Positions 10,931 through 20,627 are shown, counted from the first letter of the stretch. The stretch: 38,219 nucleotides of DNA from an uncultured Pelagibacteraceae bacterium (GCA_902627565.1 CACOJM010000011.1:1-38219), one strand, 5' to 3'. Notes: generated by a model not told the origin, from the sequence alone. Made by a program: numbers and translations.

Positions 10931-11531
10931 TTTTTAAATCCATTAGTGTTTTTCTATTATTTTCTGGTTCATTATTTATCCTTCCTCTATAAGAACCAGG
11001 TGTAGGTTTATCTCCATTTAAAATTTTATCTAAAATCTTTAAAGTTTTTTCTTTATCAAGATCTTCAAAATAATCATCATTAATTTGCATCATCGGAGCA
11101 TTGACACAAGCACCCAAACACTCTACTTCCATCCATGAACAGCTTTTATCATTTGAAAGCACAGACTCATCTTCTGAAATTTTTTCTTTACAGGCCTCAA
11201 CTAGTTTGTTTGCGCCCCTTATCATACACGGGGTTGTAGTACACACTTGAACAAAATATTTACCTACAGGTGATAAATTATACATGCTATAGAAAGTAGC
11301 AACTTCATATACTTTTATATATGGCATATCTAAAAATTTTGCGATGTATTTCATTGCAGCTAAAGGTATCCAATTGTCATTTTGTTTTTGAGCAATGTAT
11401 AGTAATGCCATCACAGCACTTTGTTGTTTACCTTTTGGATATTTGGCAACAATACTTTTTGCAGCCTCTAATGAAGAAGAGTTAAATTCAAAATTTTCTG
11501 GTTGACTTTTTGCAGGTCTTCTTAAACTCAT
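10923..11531 (-). CDS. nuoE: NADH-quinone oxidoreductase subunit E (2Fe-2S thioredoxin-like)
   Basis: 24-kDa type subunit holding cluster N1a, the off-path 2Fe-2S centre next to FMN. The ligands are C97 and C102 in VCTTTPC and C138 and C142 in CLGAC. The 202 residues include the N-terminal helical bundle and the C-terminal thioredoxin-like fold, plus a polar tail of about 30 residues. The ATG at 11531 overlaps the nuoD stop by 4 bases. Confidence 0.97.
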   Translation of the reverse strand: MSLRRPAKSQPENFEFNSSSLEAAKSIVAKYPKGKQQSAVMALLYIAQKQNDNWIPLAAMKYIAKFLDMPYIKVYEVATFYSMYNLSPVGKYFVQVCTTTPCMIRGANKLVEACKEKISEDESVLSNDKSCSWMEVECLGACVNAPMMQINDDYFEDLDKEKTLKILDKILNGDKPTPGSYRGRINNEPENNRKTLMDLKNA

Positions 11532-12703
11532 CTATCGACCTCCCCAAAAACTATATCAAGTGAACCAAGAACAGCAGGTACATCTGCTAACATATGACCT
11601 TTAATTAAGTAGTCCATTGATTGTAAATGTGAAAATCCTGGTGCTCTTATTTTACATTTATATGGCTTACTTGATCCATCTGAAATTAAATATACTCCAA
11701 ATTCTCCCTTAGGAGCTTCTACAGCTGTATAAATTTCATCTTTTGGAACACGATAACCTTCCGTAAATAATTTAAAATGATGAATCAAAGCTTCCATAGA
11801 TTGTTTAATATCTTTTTTGGATGGTGGAGTTATTTTTCCATCAAAGCTCTTAATAGGGCCTTTCTCCATCTTAGATAAACATTGTTTAATTATAAATACA
11901 CTTTCTTTCATTTCCTCAATTCTACATAAATACCGATCATAACAATCTCCATTTTTACCAATCGGAATTTTAAACTCTAATTGTTCATAACAATCATAGG
12001 GTTGTGATTTTCTAAGATCCCATGGGACACCTGAACCTCTTAACATTACACCAGTAAATGAGTAATCAAGAGCATCTTCTTTTGAAACAATACCGATATC
12101 AACATTTCTTTGTTTAAAAATTCTGTTATCGGTCAATAAATTCTCTAAATCATTGATTATTTTTGGAAATGTTTCGCAAAATTTTAAAATATCATTTTCT
12201 AAACCAGCTGGTAAATCTTGATGAACTCCTCCTGCTCTAAAATAATTAGCATGTAACCTTGAACCTGAGGCTCGTTCATAAAAAGTCATTAAAGTTTCTC
12301 TCTCTTCAAAGCCCCAAAGTGAAGGAGTCAAAGCCCCAACATCTAATGCTTGAGTTGTAACATTTAATATATGGCTTAAAATTCTTCCAATTTCACAAAA
12401 AATAACTCTAATAAATTGTGCTCTTATAGGAACTTCAATATTTAAAATTTTTTCTATAGCCAACGCAAAAGCATGTTCTTGGTTCATAGGAGCAACATAG
12501 TCTAATCGATCAAAATAAGGAACGGCTTGCATATATGTTTTGTTTTCAATCAATTTTTCAGTTCCACGATGCAACAAACCTATATGAGGATCTGCTTTTT
12601 CAACAACTTCACCATCTAGTTCTAAAATTAATCTTAATACTCCATGCGCAGCAGGATGCTGTGGCCCAAAATTAAGATTCAAATTTTTAATTTTTTTTGT
12701 CAT
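11528..12703 (-). CDS. nuoD: NADH-quinone oxidoreductase subunit D (49-kDa)
   Basis: Peripheral subunit that, with NuoB and NuoH, forms the quinone-reduction site. The N-terminal quinone-site loop GPQHPAAHG spans residues 13-21, with the conserved histidines H16 and H20. The 391-residue length shows that NuoC and NuoD are separate proteins, as in Alphaproteobacteria, and not the fused NuoCD of enterobacteria. The start lies inside the end of nuoC, an overlap of 17 bases and the longest in this operon. Confidence 0.98.
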   Translation of the reverse strand: MTKKIKNLNLNFGPQHPAAHGVLRLILELDGEVVEKADPHIGLLHRGTEKLIENKTYMQAVPYFDRLDYVAPMNQEHAFALAIEKILNIEVPIRAQFIRVIFCEIGRILSHILNVTTQALDVGALTPSLWGFEERETLMTFYERASGSRLHANYFRAGGVHQDLPAGLENDILKFCETFPKIINDLENLLTDNRIFKQRNVDIGIVSKEDALDYSFTGVMLRGSGVPWDLRKSQPYDCYEQLEFKIPIGKNGDCYDRYLCRIEEMKESVFIIKQCLSKMEKGPIKSFDGKITPPSKKDIKQSMEALIHHFKLFTEGYRVPKDEIYTAVEAPKGEFGVYLISDGSSKPYKCKIRAPGFSHLQSMDYLIKGHMLADVPAVLGSLDIVFGEVDR

Positions 12704-13292
12704 TATTTTCCGTAAGCTCTTTTATATATTTTGTTCCTTCCCAAGGACTTTTATAATCAAAGTTTCTATAATTTTGTTCCAGTTTAACTGGCTCATTAAT
12801 TACTTTTTTTCTATCCTCGCTATACCTAACTTCTGTATGACCTGTTAAAGGAAAATCTTTTCTCAATGGATGTCCTTGAAAACCATAGTCTGTGAGAATT
12901 CTTCTTAGGTCAGGATGATCTTTGAAGTTGACACCATACATATCAAAAACCTCTCTTTCCATCCAATTAGCTGACGGAAATATAGAAGTTAGTGAATTAA
13001 CAAATTCTTTTTCACTAATAAAGTAACTTATAATAATTCTTTGATTAAACTCATGACTTAAAAATAAATATATAATTTTAAATCTTTCTGTGTTTTCTGG
13101 ATAGTCAACGGCTGTAATATCAATCAACTGTCTAAACTTAGTATCTTTATCACTTTTAATAAATAATGTCACATCAATCATATTTTCTTTTTCGATTTCT
13201 ACATAAAGTTGATTGTGCCTAATCTCTGTTTTTTTTATCTTTGTAGCCAACTCAGAGTTAATTTTTTTTTCTAAATCTAATAAATTTTTCAT
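12687..13292 (-). CDS. nuoC: NADH-quinone oxidoreductase subunit C (30-kDa)
   Basis: Peripheral scaffold subunit of complex I. The family signature is visible at about residues 112-142: [24 protein letters not shown] followed by [12 protein letters not shown]. It has 201 residues, usual for the free-standing form. The start is one base from the nuoB stop and the end overlaps nuoD. Confidence 0.97.
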   Translation of the reverse strand: MKNLLDLEKKINSELATKIKKTEIRHNQLYVEIEKENMIDVTLFIKSDKDTKFRQLIDITAVDYPENTERFKIIYLFLSHEFNQRIIISYFISEKEFVNSLTSIFPSANWMEREVFDMYGVNFKDHPDLRRILTDYGFQGHPLRKDFPLTGHTEVRYSEDRKKVINEPVKLEQNYRNFDYKSPWEGTKYIKELTENNDKKN

Positions 13293-13293
13293 T

Positions 13294-13809
13294 TTATCTA
13301 TTAAAGGATCCTTTATTTCTAATTTTTTTTTGAAGTTGCATTATCCCATAAAGTAATGCCTCTGCCGAAGGTGGACATCCAGGGACATAAACATCAACTG
13401 GTACTATCCGATCACAACCTCTTACTACTGAGTATGAATAATGATAATAACCACCACCATTTGCACAACTTCCCATAGATATTACATATCTTGGCTCAGG
13501 CATTTGATCGTACACTTTTCTTAAAGCTGGTGCCATTTTATTTGTTAAAGTTCCAGCAACAATCATAACATCTGATTGCCTTGGTGATCCTCTTGGTGCT
13601 GCACCAAATCTCTCAAGATCATATCTTGGCATCGCTGTTTGCATCATCTCAACTGCGCAACAGGCTAAACCAAATGTCATCCAATGCAAAGAGCCTGCTC
13701 TTGACCAATTAATTAAGTTATCTAGTGAAGTTGTTATAAAACCTTTTTCGCTAAAATCTTTAGCTAATTGTTTAAACTCTTCAGGAACTTGATTTATTTT
13801 GTTATTCAT
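13294..13809 (-). CDS. nuoB: NADH-quinone oxidoreductase subunit B (cluster N2)
   Basis: Carries the terminal 4Fe-4S cluster N2 that reduces quinone. The ligands are the tandem C50-C51 in [11 protein letters not shown]115 in GSCANGGG and C145 in VPGCPPSAE. It has 171 residues. Twelve bases separate it from the nuoA stop. Confidence 0.98.
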   Translation of the reverse strand: MNNKINQVPEEFKQLAKDFSEKGFITTSLDNLINWSRAGSLHWMTFGLACCAVEMMQTAMPRYDLERFGAAPRGSPRQSDVMIVAGTLTNKMAPALRKVYDQMPEPRYVISMGSCANGGGYYHYSYSVVRGCDRIVPVDVYVPGCPPSAEALLYGIMQLQKKIRNKGSFNR

Positions 13810-13821
13810 TCAAAAAATTTT

Positions 13822-14208
13822 TTATTCCCAGTCTAGTGCACCTTTTTTCCATTCATAAATAAACCCTATTGTAAGTATGAATAAGAAAATCATCATTGAG
13901 GTAAAACCTAAAATTCCAATATTTCCTAGAGAAATTGCCCACGGAAACAAAAATGCTATCTCTAAGTCGAAAATTATAAAAAGTATTGCAACCAAATAAA
14001 ATCGAACATCAAATTCCATTCTAGAGTCTTGAAATGGCTCAAATCCACACTCGTAAGCAGATAATTTTTCAGGATCAGGATTTTTTGGTGATAAGATAAA
14101 ATTTATCACAATAAAAGCACCACTAAGACCTAAAGCTATTATTAAGAACAAAATAATAGGCAAATAATCATTTAAAAATTCCGCATTCATTGACGGGATA
14201 TATATCAT
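13822..14208 (-). CDS. nuoA: NADH-quinone oxidoreductase subunit A
   Basis: First gene of the nuo operon; small three-helix membrane subunit at the quinone chamber. The conserved loop YECGFEP spans residues 52-58 and the [22 protein letters not shown] helix region follows (69-90). Two ATG codons are possible, at 14208 (128 residues) and at 14190 (122 residues, beginning MNAEFL). Neither has a clear Shine-Dalgarno sequence; the shorter form agrees better with the usual NuoA N-terminus, so the exact start is open. Confidence 0.95.
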   Translation of the reverse strand: MIYIPSMNAEFLNDYLPIILFLIIALGLSGAFIVINFILSPKNPDPEKLSAYECGFEPFQDSRMEFDVRFYLVAILFIIFDLEIAFLFPWAISLGNIGILGFTSMMIFLFILTIGFIYEWKKGALDWE

Positions 14209-14246
14209 CTTTTGTAATTAGATGAAGTGATGTTAGGTCACATTTT

Positions 14247-14315
14247 CACATAAAAAAAAAATCAACAAAATCAATGATTTAAGCAAACATAATGAAAAAA
14301 ATCAACAAAATCAAT
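14247..14315 (-). promoter_or_regulatory. Imperfect tandem 40-base repeat with two promoter-like boxes upstream of nuoA
   Basis: A 21-base core occurs at 14255-14275 and again at 14295-14315, an exact period of 40. Read on the minus strand, each copy gives TTGATT followed by a T-rich spacer and a TATGT-type hexamer: TTGATT 14309-14314, 17 bases, TATGTT 14286-14291; and TTGATT 14269-14274, 16 bases, TATGTG 14247-14252. This could be a duplicated promoter for the nuo operon. The boxes are weak and the tract is AT-rich, so the promoter call is tentative; the repeat itself is plain in the sequence. Confidence 0.4.
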
Positions 14316-14349
14316 CGTTTAGCATTTAGTACATAGAATCGTTGAAAAG

Positions 14350-14426
14350 TGGCGGGAGTGAAGGGACTCGAACCCTCGACCTATCGCGTGACAGGCGATC
14401 GCTCTAACCAACTGAGCTACACCCCC
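14350..14426 (-). tRNA. tRNA-Asp (anticodon GTC)
   Basis: A complete 77-base cloverleaf. The acceptor stem GGGGGTG/CACTCCC has one G-T wobble, the D-loop contains AGCTCAGTTGGTTAGAGC, the anticodon loop is CTGTCAC, the T-arm contains GGTTCGAGTCC, the discriminator is G and the CCA is encoded. It lies 15 bases downstream of tRNA-Val and is probably transcribed with it. Confidence 0.97.
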
Positions 14427-14441
14427 ACTTTTTAACCTTTT

Positions 14442-14517
14442 TGGTGGGCAGTAAAGGACTCGAACCTTTGACCCCCTCGGTGTAAACGAGATGCTCTACC
14501 AACTGAGCTAACCGCCC
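14442..14517 (-). tRNA. tRNA-Val (anticodon TAC)
   Basis: A complete 76-base cloverleaf. The acceptor stem is GGGCGGT/ACTGCCC, the anticodon stem TCTCG/CGAGG encloses the loop TTTACAC (anticodon TAC), the T-arm contains GGTTCGAGTCC, the discriminator is A and the CCA is encoded. A promoter-like pair lies just upstream, between this gene and lon. Confidence 0.97.
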
Positions 14518-14531
14518 AAAAAAGGTTATTA

Positions 14532-14560
14532 CTAATACAACAAAGATTATATAATGTAAA
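14532..14560 (-). promoter_or_regulatory. Probable promoter of the tRNA-Val/tRNA-Asp unit
   Basis: On the minus strand TTTACA (14555-14560) and TATTAG (14532-14537) are separated by 17 bases. The -10-like box ends 14 bases before the tRNA-Val 5' end, a suitable distance for a short leader removed by RNase P. It lies in the 50-base gap after lon. No terminator-like hairpin follows lon, so readthrough from lon is also possible. Confidence 0.5.
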
Positions 14561-14567
14561 TTATTTA

Positions 14568-16946
14568 TTATTGAATACTGGCTTGAGATTTATCGTCTTT
14601 TTTAGACATATCAACTTCAACCCATTCTGTTTTTTTAAGTTCTTTTGTTAAAGCAATTTTTAAAACTTCATCAGCATATTCAACTGGTGTTATCTTTATT
14701 TCATCAATAATTTTTTTTGGCATATCAACTAAATCTTTTTCGTTTTCTTTTGGTATCAATACTTGTTTAATTCCAGCTCTATGAGCTGCAATTAATTTCT
14801 CTTTTAAACCTCCAATTGGTAGTACCTGACCAGTTAAAGTAACTTCACCTGTCATTGCTACGTCTCTTTTTACTGGAATATTTGTGATTGAAGAAACTAT
14901 AGATGTTACCATTCCTATTCCTGCTGAAGGTCCATCTTTAGGAGTTGCTCCCTCAGGCACATGGATATGAAAGTCTTTTTTTTCAAATAATGGTGGTATA
15001 ATTCCATATTCTAAACATTTGGACCTTACGAAAGATTTTGCAGCTTTTACTGACTCTTGCATTACATCTCCAAGTTTTCCAGTTATTTGCATTCTTCCTT
15101 TACCAGGCATCGTTGCTGTTTCGATCTTTAAAATTTCACCTCCATATTCTGTCCATGCTAAACCTGTAACAATCCCAACTCTATTCTCTGTTTCAAGTTC
15201 TCCAGATTTATATTTTGGAACACCTAAGAAATCAGATAAATTATCTTTACTAACTTTAACTTCATTTTGTTCACCTGAGACAACTTTTTTAACTACTTTT
15301 CTTGCGACTTTTGAAATCTCTCTTTCTAAATTTCGAACTCCAGACTCTTTAGTGTAACTTCTAATAATTTCTTTAATTATATCATTATCTAAATTCATTT
15401 CTTTTTCTTTAACACCATTATCTTTAATCTGTTTAGGTAATAAATATTTGTTTGCTATATTAATTTTTTCATCTTCTGTATAACCAGCTAGTCTAATTAC
15501 TTCCATTCTGTCTAATAAGGGAGGTAAAATATTTAAAGTGTTAGCTGTTGTTACAAACATTACATCTGATAAATCATAGTCAACTTCAAGATAATGATCA
15601 TTAAAAGTTGTATTCTGCTCAGGGTCAAGCGCTTCTAACAATGCTGACGAGGGATCTCCTCTATAATCATTTCCAATTTTGTCAATTTCATCCAGCAATA
15701 TTAAAGGATTTTTAGTGCCAGCTTTTTTCATCATCTGAATTATTTTACCAGGCAATGATCCTATATAAGTTCTTCTGTGACCTCTTATTTCGGCCTCATC
15801 TCTCATTCCACCAACAGACATTCTTACAAATTCTCTATTTGTTGCTTTTGCAATAGATTTTCCAAGAGATGTTTTTCCAACTCCTGGAGGACCTACCAAA
15901 CACAAAATTGGACCTTTAATTTTTTCCATTCTTTTTTGAACAGCTAAAAATTCAATTATTCTTTCTTTAACTTTTTCTAAACCAAAGTGATCTTTATCCA
16001 AAACTTCCAAAGCTTTTTTTAAATCTATATCAACTGCACTTTTTTTGTACCAAGGTAATTCGGTCATCCAGTCCAAATAATTTCTCACGACTGTTGCTTC
16101 AGCAGACATCGGACTCATATTTTTCAATTTTTTTAGTTCTTGTAAGCATTTTTTTTCTACTTCTTTAGGCATCTTGGATTTTATAATTGCCTTATTTAAA
16201 CTTGTGCTTTCATCTTTGCCATCTTCAATTTCACCTAATTCTTTTTGAATAGCTTTAAGTTGTTCATTTAAATAATATTCTCTTTGGGTTTTTTCCATTT
16301 GAGTTTTAACTCGGCCTCTAATTCTTTTTTCAACACCAATAATACTTGTCTCATTTTCCATAATCTTAATTATTGCATTTAATCTTTTTTTAACATCAAC
16401 AGTTTCAAATATTTGTTGTTTTTCTGAGATTGTTGCAGTTATATGAGAAGCTATATTATCTGCTATATGTGATGGGTCTTTTAATTGTTTAATAGTATTT
16501 ATTGTTTCACTTGAAATTTTTTTATTAATGGAAGTTAATTTTTCTAGTCTTCTTACAGCAGTAGCAGCTAGAGGGTAAAGATCTTCATCATTATCAGCTA
16601 TATCATTGTAAACAGTATAATCACAAACGATGAATTTCTCATTATCTTTAAAATCTATAATCTTTACTCTCTTTATCCCTTCGACTAATACTTTAACTGT
16701 ACCATCTGGTAATTTTAAAAGTTGAAGTATATTTCCTTCACAGCCGTACATAAAAATATCTGTTTTTTTTGGATCATCAATTTCAGAATTTTTTTGGGTA
16801 ACTAAAATTATCTTTTTGTCTTTTTTCATTACCTCATTCAAAGCAGATATAGATTTATCTCTTCCTACGAATAAAGGAATTACCATACTTGGAAAGACTA
16901 CGATGTCTCTCAATGGGAGTAACGGCGAAGATATTTTAACGTCCAT
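14568..16946 (-). CDS. lon: ATP-dependent protease Lon
   Basis: Cytoplasmic AAA+ protease that degrades misfolded and regulatory proteins. All domains are present: N-terminal substrate-binding domain (from about residue 5; SPLLPLRDIVVFP), Walker A GPPGVGKT (352-359), Walker B LILLDE (415-420), and a C-terminal serine-lysine protease domain with catalytic S674 in PKDGPSAGIGM and K717 in GGLKEK, the same 43-residue separation as in E. coli. The 792 residues are normal for LonA. It is the last protein gene of the tig-clpP-clpX-lon cluster, 60 bases after clpX. Confidence 0.98.
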   Translation of the reverse strand: MDVKISSPLLPLRDIVVFPSMVIPLFVGRDKSISALNEVMKKDKKIILVTQKNSEIDDPKKTDIFMYGCEGNILQLLKLPDGTVKVLVEGIKRVKIIDFKDNEKFIVCDYTVYNDIADNDEDLYPLAATAVRRLEKLTSINKKISSETINTIKQLKDPSHIADNIASHITATISEKQQIFETVDVKKRLNAIIKIMENETSIIGVEKRIRGRVKTQMEKTQREYYLNEQLKAIQKELGEIEDGKDESTSLNKAIIKSKMPKEVEKKCLQELKKLKNMSPMSAEATVVRNYLDWMTELPWYKKSAVDIDLKKALEVLDKDHFGLEKVKERIIEFLAVQKRMEKIKGPILCLVGPPGVGKTSLGKSIAKATNREFVRMSVGGMRDEAEIRGHRRTYIGSLPGKIIQMMKKAGTKNPLILLDEIDKIGNDYRGDPSSALLEALDPEQNTTFNDHYLEVDYDLSDVMFVTTANTLNILPPLLDRMEVIRLAGYTEDEKINIANKYLLPKQIKDNGVKEKEMNLDNDIIKEIIRSYTKESGVRNLEREISKVARKVVKKVVSGEQNEVKVSKDNLSDFLGVPKYKSGELETENRVGIVTGLAWTEYGGEILKIETATMPGKGRMQITGKLGDVMQESVKAAKSFVRSKCLEYGIIPPLFEKKDFHIHVPEGATPKDGPSAGIGMVTSIVSSITNIPVKRDVAMTGEVTLTGQVLPIGGLKEKLIAAHRAGIKQVLIPKENEKDLVDMPKKIIDEIKITPVEYADEVLKIALTKELKKTEWVEVDMSKKDDKSQASIQ

Positions 16947-17006
16947 AGTATGAATATGGATATTATAATTTATATTGCAATACCTTTTTGTTACTTATTA
17001 AGGATA

Positions 17007-18275
17007 TTAAGCCGCTGTTGTTTTGGTATTTTTTGGTTTATTCTCAGCTTTTGTATGGACAATCATTGGCTGAGACTGGCCTTTGACCACTGAGGAATCG
17101 ATTATCACCTCCTCAATATTATCCTGGCTTGGTAAATCGTACATTGTTTTTAAAAGAATATTTTCTAAAATTGACCTTAAACCTCTTGCTCCAGTTTTTT
17201 TACTAATTGCTTTTAATGCAATTTCTTTGAGTGCAGTTTCTTTAAAAGTTAACTTAGCACCATCAAGTTTGAATAATTCCTGATACTGTTTTATTAAAGA
17301 GTTTTTTGGTTCTTGTAATATTTTTATTAAAGATTTTTCATCTAAATCTTCTAAAGTAGCAATCATTGGCAGCCTGCCAATAAATTCTGGAATTAAACCA
17401 TACTTTAATAAGTCCTCAGGTTCTAGACCTTTCATCCACTCTCCAGTTTTTTTATCTTGTGTATTTTTAACATCAGCACCAAAACCAATTGATGTGCCTT
17501 TATCTCTTTGAGAAATTATTTTATCGAGACCAGCAAAAGCTCCACCACAAATGAATAAAATATTTGTAGTGTCTACTTGTAAAAACTCTTGTTGAGGATG
17601 CTTTCTACCGCCTTGAGGTGGAACACTTGCAACAGTTCCCTCCATAATTTTTAACAATGCTTGCTGAACACCTTCACCTGAAACATCTCTTGTGATAGAT
17701 GGATTTTCAGATTTTCTACTTATCTTATCCACCTCATCAATATATACAATCCCTCTTTGAGCTTTTTCTACATTATAATCTGCTGCCTGAAGAAGTTTCA
17801 AAATAATATTTTCTACATCCTCACCGACATATCCTGCTTCAGTCAATGTTGTTGCGTCAGCCATGGTAAATGGTACGTCTAGAATTCTAGCAAGTGTTTG
17901 TGCTAATAAAGTTTTTCCGCATCCAGTTGGACCTACAAGAAGTATATTTGATTTAGCAAGTTCAACGTTTTTGCTAGTCTTATTTTCATAATTTAATCTT
18001 TTATAATGATTGTGAACTGCAACTGACAAAACTTTCTTTGCATGAGATTGACCAATTACATAGTCATCTAAAACTGAACAAATTTCTTTTGGAGATGGAA
18101 GTCCGTCTTGGTGTTTAACAAAAGTATCTTTACTCTCTTCTTTTATAATATCCATGCATAGCTCAACGCATTCGTCACAAATGAACACTGTTGGACCAGC
18201 AATTAATTTTCTTACTTCATGTTGACTCTTTCCACAAAAAGAACAGTACAAAATATTTTTATTATTATTACTCAT
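17007..18275 (-). CDS. clpX: ClpX, ATP-dependent unfoldase of the ClpXP protease
   Basis: Recognises, unfolds and threads substrates into ClpP. The N-terminal C4 zinc finger uses C11/C14/C33/C36; Walker A GPTGCGKT spans residues 115-122, the GYVG pore loop 148-151 and Walker B IVYIDE 176-181. It has 422 residues, close to the family norm. The ClpP-contact loop, normally an IGF tripeptide, appears as IGF in TSIGFGADV, so docking to the neighbouring ClpP is expected. It lies 90 bases downstream of clpP, with a promoter-like sequence in the gap. Confidence 0.98.
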   Translation of the reverse strand: MSNNNKNILYCSFCGKSQHEVRKLIAGPTVFICDECVELCMDIIKEESKDTFVKHQDGLPSPKEICSVLDDYVIGQSHAKKVLSVAVHNHYKRLNYENKTSKNVELAKSNILLVGPTGCGKTLLAQTLARILDVPFTMADATTLTEAGYVGEDVENIILKLLQAADYNVEKAQRGIVYIDEVDKISRKSENPSITRDVSGEGVQQALLKIMEGTVASVPPQGGRKHPQQEFLQVDTTNILFICGGAFAGLDKIISQRDKGTSIGFGADVKNTQDKKTGEWMKGLEPEDLLKYGLIPEFIGRLPMIATLEDLDEKSLIKILQEPKNSLIKQYQELFKLDGAKLTFKETALKEIALKAISKKTGARGLRSILENILLKTMYDLPSQDNIEEVIIDSSVVKGQSQPMIVHTKAENKPKNTKTTAA

Positions 18276-18307
18276 AAAGTTTAAAAACGAATCAATATAA
18301 ATACCTT

Positions 18308-18333
18308 ATTATAAGTGACTCGTACTAATCAAG
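18308..18333 (-). promoter_or_regulatory. Possible internal promoter in front of clpX, heat-shock-like
   Basis: In the 90-base clpP-clpX gap the minus strand reads CTTGAT (18328-18333), then 14 bases, then TATAAT (18308-18313), preceded by CT (CTTATAAT). A CTTG -35 box with a CxTAT-type -10 box resembles alphaproteobacterial RpoH promoters, which would suit clpX. The spacing is short for the housekeeping sigma factor. This is judged by eye only. Confidence 0.3.
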
Positions 18334-18365
18334 TTTGGAATAAAAATAATTCTATATATTGTGTT

Positions 18366-18977
18366 TTAAGATCTTTTTTCCACAACTTCATCTATTAGAC
18401 CAAAAGACTTTGCAGATTCAGCTGTCATAAAGTTATCTCTTTCAAGAGCAGTTTTTATTTCATCAACAGATTTGCCTGTATGTTTTGAATATATTTCATT
18501 TAACCTTTTTTTTAATGATAAAACTTCATTAGCATGTATTTCAATATCTGTAGCTTGTCCTTGAAAACCTGCAGAAGGTTGGTGAACCATTATTCTTGAA
18601 TTAGGTAATGAAAATCTTTTTCCTTTTGTACCTGCAGCTAATAAAAATGAACCCATTGATGCTGCTTGACCAATACACAATGTTGAGACATCAGGCTTTA
18701 TATATTTCATTGTATCATAAATTCCCAAACCTGATGTAACTAAACCTCCAGGACTATTGATATATAAATAAATTTCTTTTTTAGGGTCCTCAGCCTCTAA
18801 AAACAATAATTGAGCAGTCACTAAAGAGGCAACGCTATCGTTAATTTGACCTGTTAAAAAAATTATTCTCTCTTTTAACAATCTTGAATATATGTCGTAA
18901 GCTCTCTCACCTCGACTTGATTGTTCAACAACCATTGGTACGAGATTACTCATTTGTTCTGATAATTTATTAGTCAT
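18366..18977 (-). CDS. clpP: ClpP, proteolytic subunit of ClpXP
   Basis: Tetradecameric serine protease working with ClpX. The catalytic triad is complete: S107 in GQAASMGS, H132 in [11 protein letters not shown] and D181 in ERDNF. The 203-residue length includes a short N-terminal propeptide like those of other bacterial ClpP proteins. It is transcribed after tig (34-base gap) and before clpX, the standard tig-clpP-clpX order. Confidence 0.98.
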   Translation of the reverse strand: MTNKLSEQMSNLVPMVVEQSSRGERAYDIYSRLLKERIIFLTGQINDSVASLVTAQLLFLEAEDPKKEIYLYINSPGGLVTSGLGIYDTMKYIKPDVSTLCIGQAASMGSFLLAAGTKGKRFSLPNSRIMVHQPSAGFQGQATDIEIHANEVLSLKKRLNEIYSKHTGKSVDEIKTALERDNFMTAESAKSFGLIDEVVEKRS

Positions 18978-19011
18978 AAAAGTTGATTCGTTCTATTTAT
19001 ACAACTTGGGA

Positions 19012-20445
19012 TTACTTTTTGCTAACTTTTTTTGCTTTTTTTTTTACTGTTTTAGCTTTTGTAGATTTAGCGGCTGTTTTTTTAGGACTCGTTTTTTTTG
19101 TTTCTGTCTTTTTTTGTTTATCTTTGATTTGTTCTTTATTTGCATCTAGCTCTTGGTTTTGAGACTCTTTTAGAATCTTTTCAGCTTCATTTTTTGTAAT
19201 TTCTTTTTTTGAGGATTTTCCTTTTTGTTTAATAGCATTTAAAATTTTCTCCTCATAAACAGTTCCTCTCAAACTAGCTAATGCATTGGGATTCTTTTTA
19301 TAAAAATCCATAACCATTTTTTCTTGACCTGGCATCATTTGTATTTGTTTTTGTACTTCCATTTGAAGTTCTTGTTCTGTAACTTTTATTTGATTTTGTT
19401 CACCAAACTCATTCAAGATCAAACCAACTTTAATTCTTTTTTTTGCTATTTCCTCAAAATTGCTTTTACTTTTTTTTGCATCCTCATCAGACATACCTTG
19501 AGAGAGTATTTTTACTTCTTCTGCTAATAAATTTTCTGGTATCTCACTTACCTTAAATTTTTCAATCTCTTTTAATATTTGATTTTTAGTTAATCGATCT
19601 AAAGAATTTTTATATTCATCATTAATTTGTTTGGATATTAAGGATTTTAAATCATTTAAATCTTTAGCCCCAAGATTTTTTGCGAATTGATCATCAATCT
19701 TAACTTCATCTGGATTTTTTATTGCTAAAATTGAACATTTAAATTTTGCTTTTTTATTAATTAATTCTTTTTCTGGAAAGTTTTCAGGTAAAACTGCTTC
19801 TACTATTTTTTCATCACCTTTTTTAACTCCAACTAATTGCTTATCAAATCCTTTTAAAAATAAATCTTTACCAAGCGTTAATTGTGTATTTTTTCCTTCT
19901 CCGCCTTTAAATGATTTTTCATCAACTGTCGCGCTATAATCAAAAACAACTAGATCTCCCTCTTTAGCTTCGACATTTTCCACAGCTTCTTTAAAACTTG
20001 GTTGATTTTTTGCTATTTCTTTTATTCTTTTATCAGTTTCTGATTGATCTATCTTAACCGTGTATTCATCGAACTTAATATTTTCTATTGATTTTAATTC
20101 TACTTTTGGAAGTTCTGTTACAGACAACACATATTCTAAATCTTTATCTTCACCATAAGTCTTAAGATCTAGCTTAGGTTGCCCAGCTGGTTTAATTTTA
20201 TTTTCCTCTAATGCTTTAGTTGAGGTTTCTTTTAAAACTTTATCTAGAACTTCTCCAAAAATTGCTTTACCAAACTGTCTTTTTAAAACTTCTCTTGGAA
20301 CCTTACCTGGTCTGAAACCTTTAAGATTGACAGTCCCTTTAATCTCTTCATATTTTTTATCCATGTAATTGTTAATCGTCTTCTTATCGACAAAAACTTT
20401 TACATCTTTGTTTAAACCTTTTTTATTTTCTACTGTTACTTTCAT
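19012..20445 (-). CDS. tig: Trigger factor, ribosome-associated chaperone and prolyl isomerase
   Basis: Binds nascent chains at the ribosome exit. The N-terminal ribosome-binding signature GFRPGKVP is followed by a central FKBP-type domain (GDLVVFDYSATVDEKSFKGG region) and a long helical C-terminal domain. The last ~60 residues are an unusually Lys/Thr/Ala-rich tail. I start the gene at the ATG at 20445 (477 residues): the open frame continues upstream to 20484, but that stretch lies inside tRNA-Leu, and MKVTVENKKG is the usual start of the family. The start is only 9 bases from the tRNA 3' end and has no Shine-Dalgarno sequence. Confidence 0.95.
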   Translation of the reverse strand: MKVTVENKKGLNKDVKVFVDKKTINNYMDKKYEEIKGTVNLKGFRPGKVPREVLKRQFGKAIFGEVLDKVLKETSTKALEENKIKPAGQPKLDLKTYGEDKDLEYVLSVTELPKVELKSIENIKFDEYTVKIDQSETDKRIKEIAKNQPSFKEAVENVEAKEGDLVVFDYSATVDEKSFKGGEGKNTQLTLGKDLFLKGFDKQLVGVKKGDEKIVEAVLPENFPEKELINKKAKFKCSILAIKNPDEVKIDDQFAKNLGAKDLNDLKSLISKQINDEYKNSLDRLTKNQILKEIEKFKVSEIPENLLAEEVKILSQGMSDEDAKKSKSNFEEIAKKRIKVGLILNEFGEQNQIKVTEQELQMEVQKQIQMMPGQEKMVMDFYKKNPNALASLRGTVYEEKILNAIKQKGKSSKKEITKNEAEKILKESQNQELDANKEQIKDKQKKTETKKTSPKKTAAKSTKAKTVKKKAKKVSKK

Positions 20446-20454
20446 AATTTTTAG

Positions 20455-20539
20455 TGGTAGGGCGAAAAGGACTCGAACCTTCACAGATTGCTCTATCGGT
20501 TCCTAAGACCGACGCGTCTACCAATTCCGCCATCGCCCC
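20455..20539 (-). tRNA. tRNA-Leu (anticodon TAG)
   Basis: An 85-base class II tRNA with a long variable arm. The acceptor stem is GGGGCGA/TCGCCCT, with a G-T pair at the first position, the anticodon stem TCGGT/ACCGA encloses CTTAGGA (anticodon TAG), the T-arm contains GGTTCGAGTCC, and the CCA is encoded. It is the first gene of the tig-clpP-clpX-lon unit, 9 bases ahead of tig. Confidence 0.97.
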
Positions 20540-20553
20540 ACAAATTCAAAAGG

Positions 20554-20582
20554 TTTATATATGATAGAAGCTATTTGTCCAA
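20554..20582 (-). promoter_or_regulatory. Promoter of tRNA-Leu and the tig-clpP-clpX-lon unit
   Basis: The minus strand reads TTGGAC (20577-20582), a 17-base spacer, and TATAAA (20554-20559). A start about 7 bases further on would be near 20547, some 8 bases before the mature tRNA-Leu 5' end. No other promoter of similar quality lies between the tRNA and tig, so tig is probably transcribed through the tRNA. Confidence 0.65.
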
Positions 20583-20591
20583 CGACATTTC

Positions 20592-20621
20592 TTGCAAATC
20601 TTATTATTTTTCCTTTATAAT
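20592..20621 (+). promoter_or_regulatory. Promoter of the DUF1289 gene, probably giving a leaderless mRNA
   Basis: TTGCAA (20592-20597), an 18-base spacer and a perfect TATAAT (20616-20621). The ATG of the DUF1289 gene begins at 20628, 6 bases after the -10 box, which is where transcription should start. The mRNA would then have almost no 5' leader. The promoter is back to back with that of tRNA-Leu. Confidence 0.55.
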
Positions 20622-20627
20622 ATTAAA

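Noticed and set aside
14255..14315. Two identical 21-base repeats considered as a CRISPR or integration site
   Set aside because: There are only two copies, the spacing sequence is only 19 bases and similar on both sides, and no cas gene or integrase is nearby. It is kept as a promoter-region repeat.
14350..14517. tRNA pair as an attachment site for a mobile element
   Set aside because: Both tRNAs are complete, with no duplicated 3' ends nearby, and the flanking genes lon and nuoA are in their standard alphaproteobacterial positions.
15019..15357. 112-codon open frame on the plus strand inside lon
   Set aside because: It is antisense to the Lon protease domain and has no promoter or start signal; it is a shadow of lon.
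20446..20484. Longer trigger factor starting at 20484
   Set aside because: The extra 13 codons lie mostly inside tRNA-Leu; the family begins with MKVTVE-like residues at the ATG at 20445.
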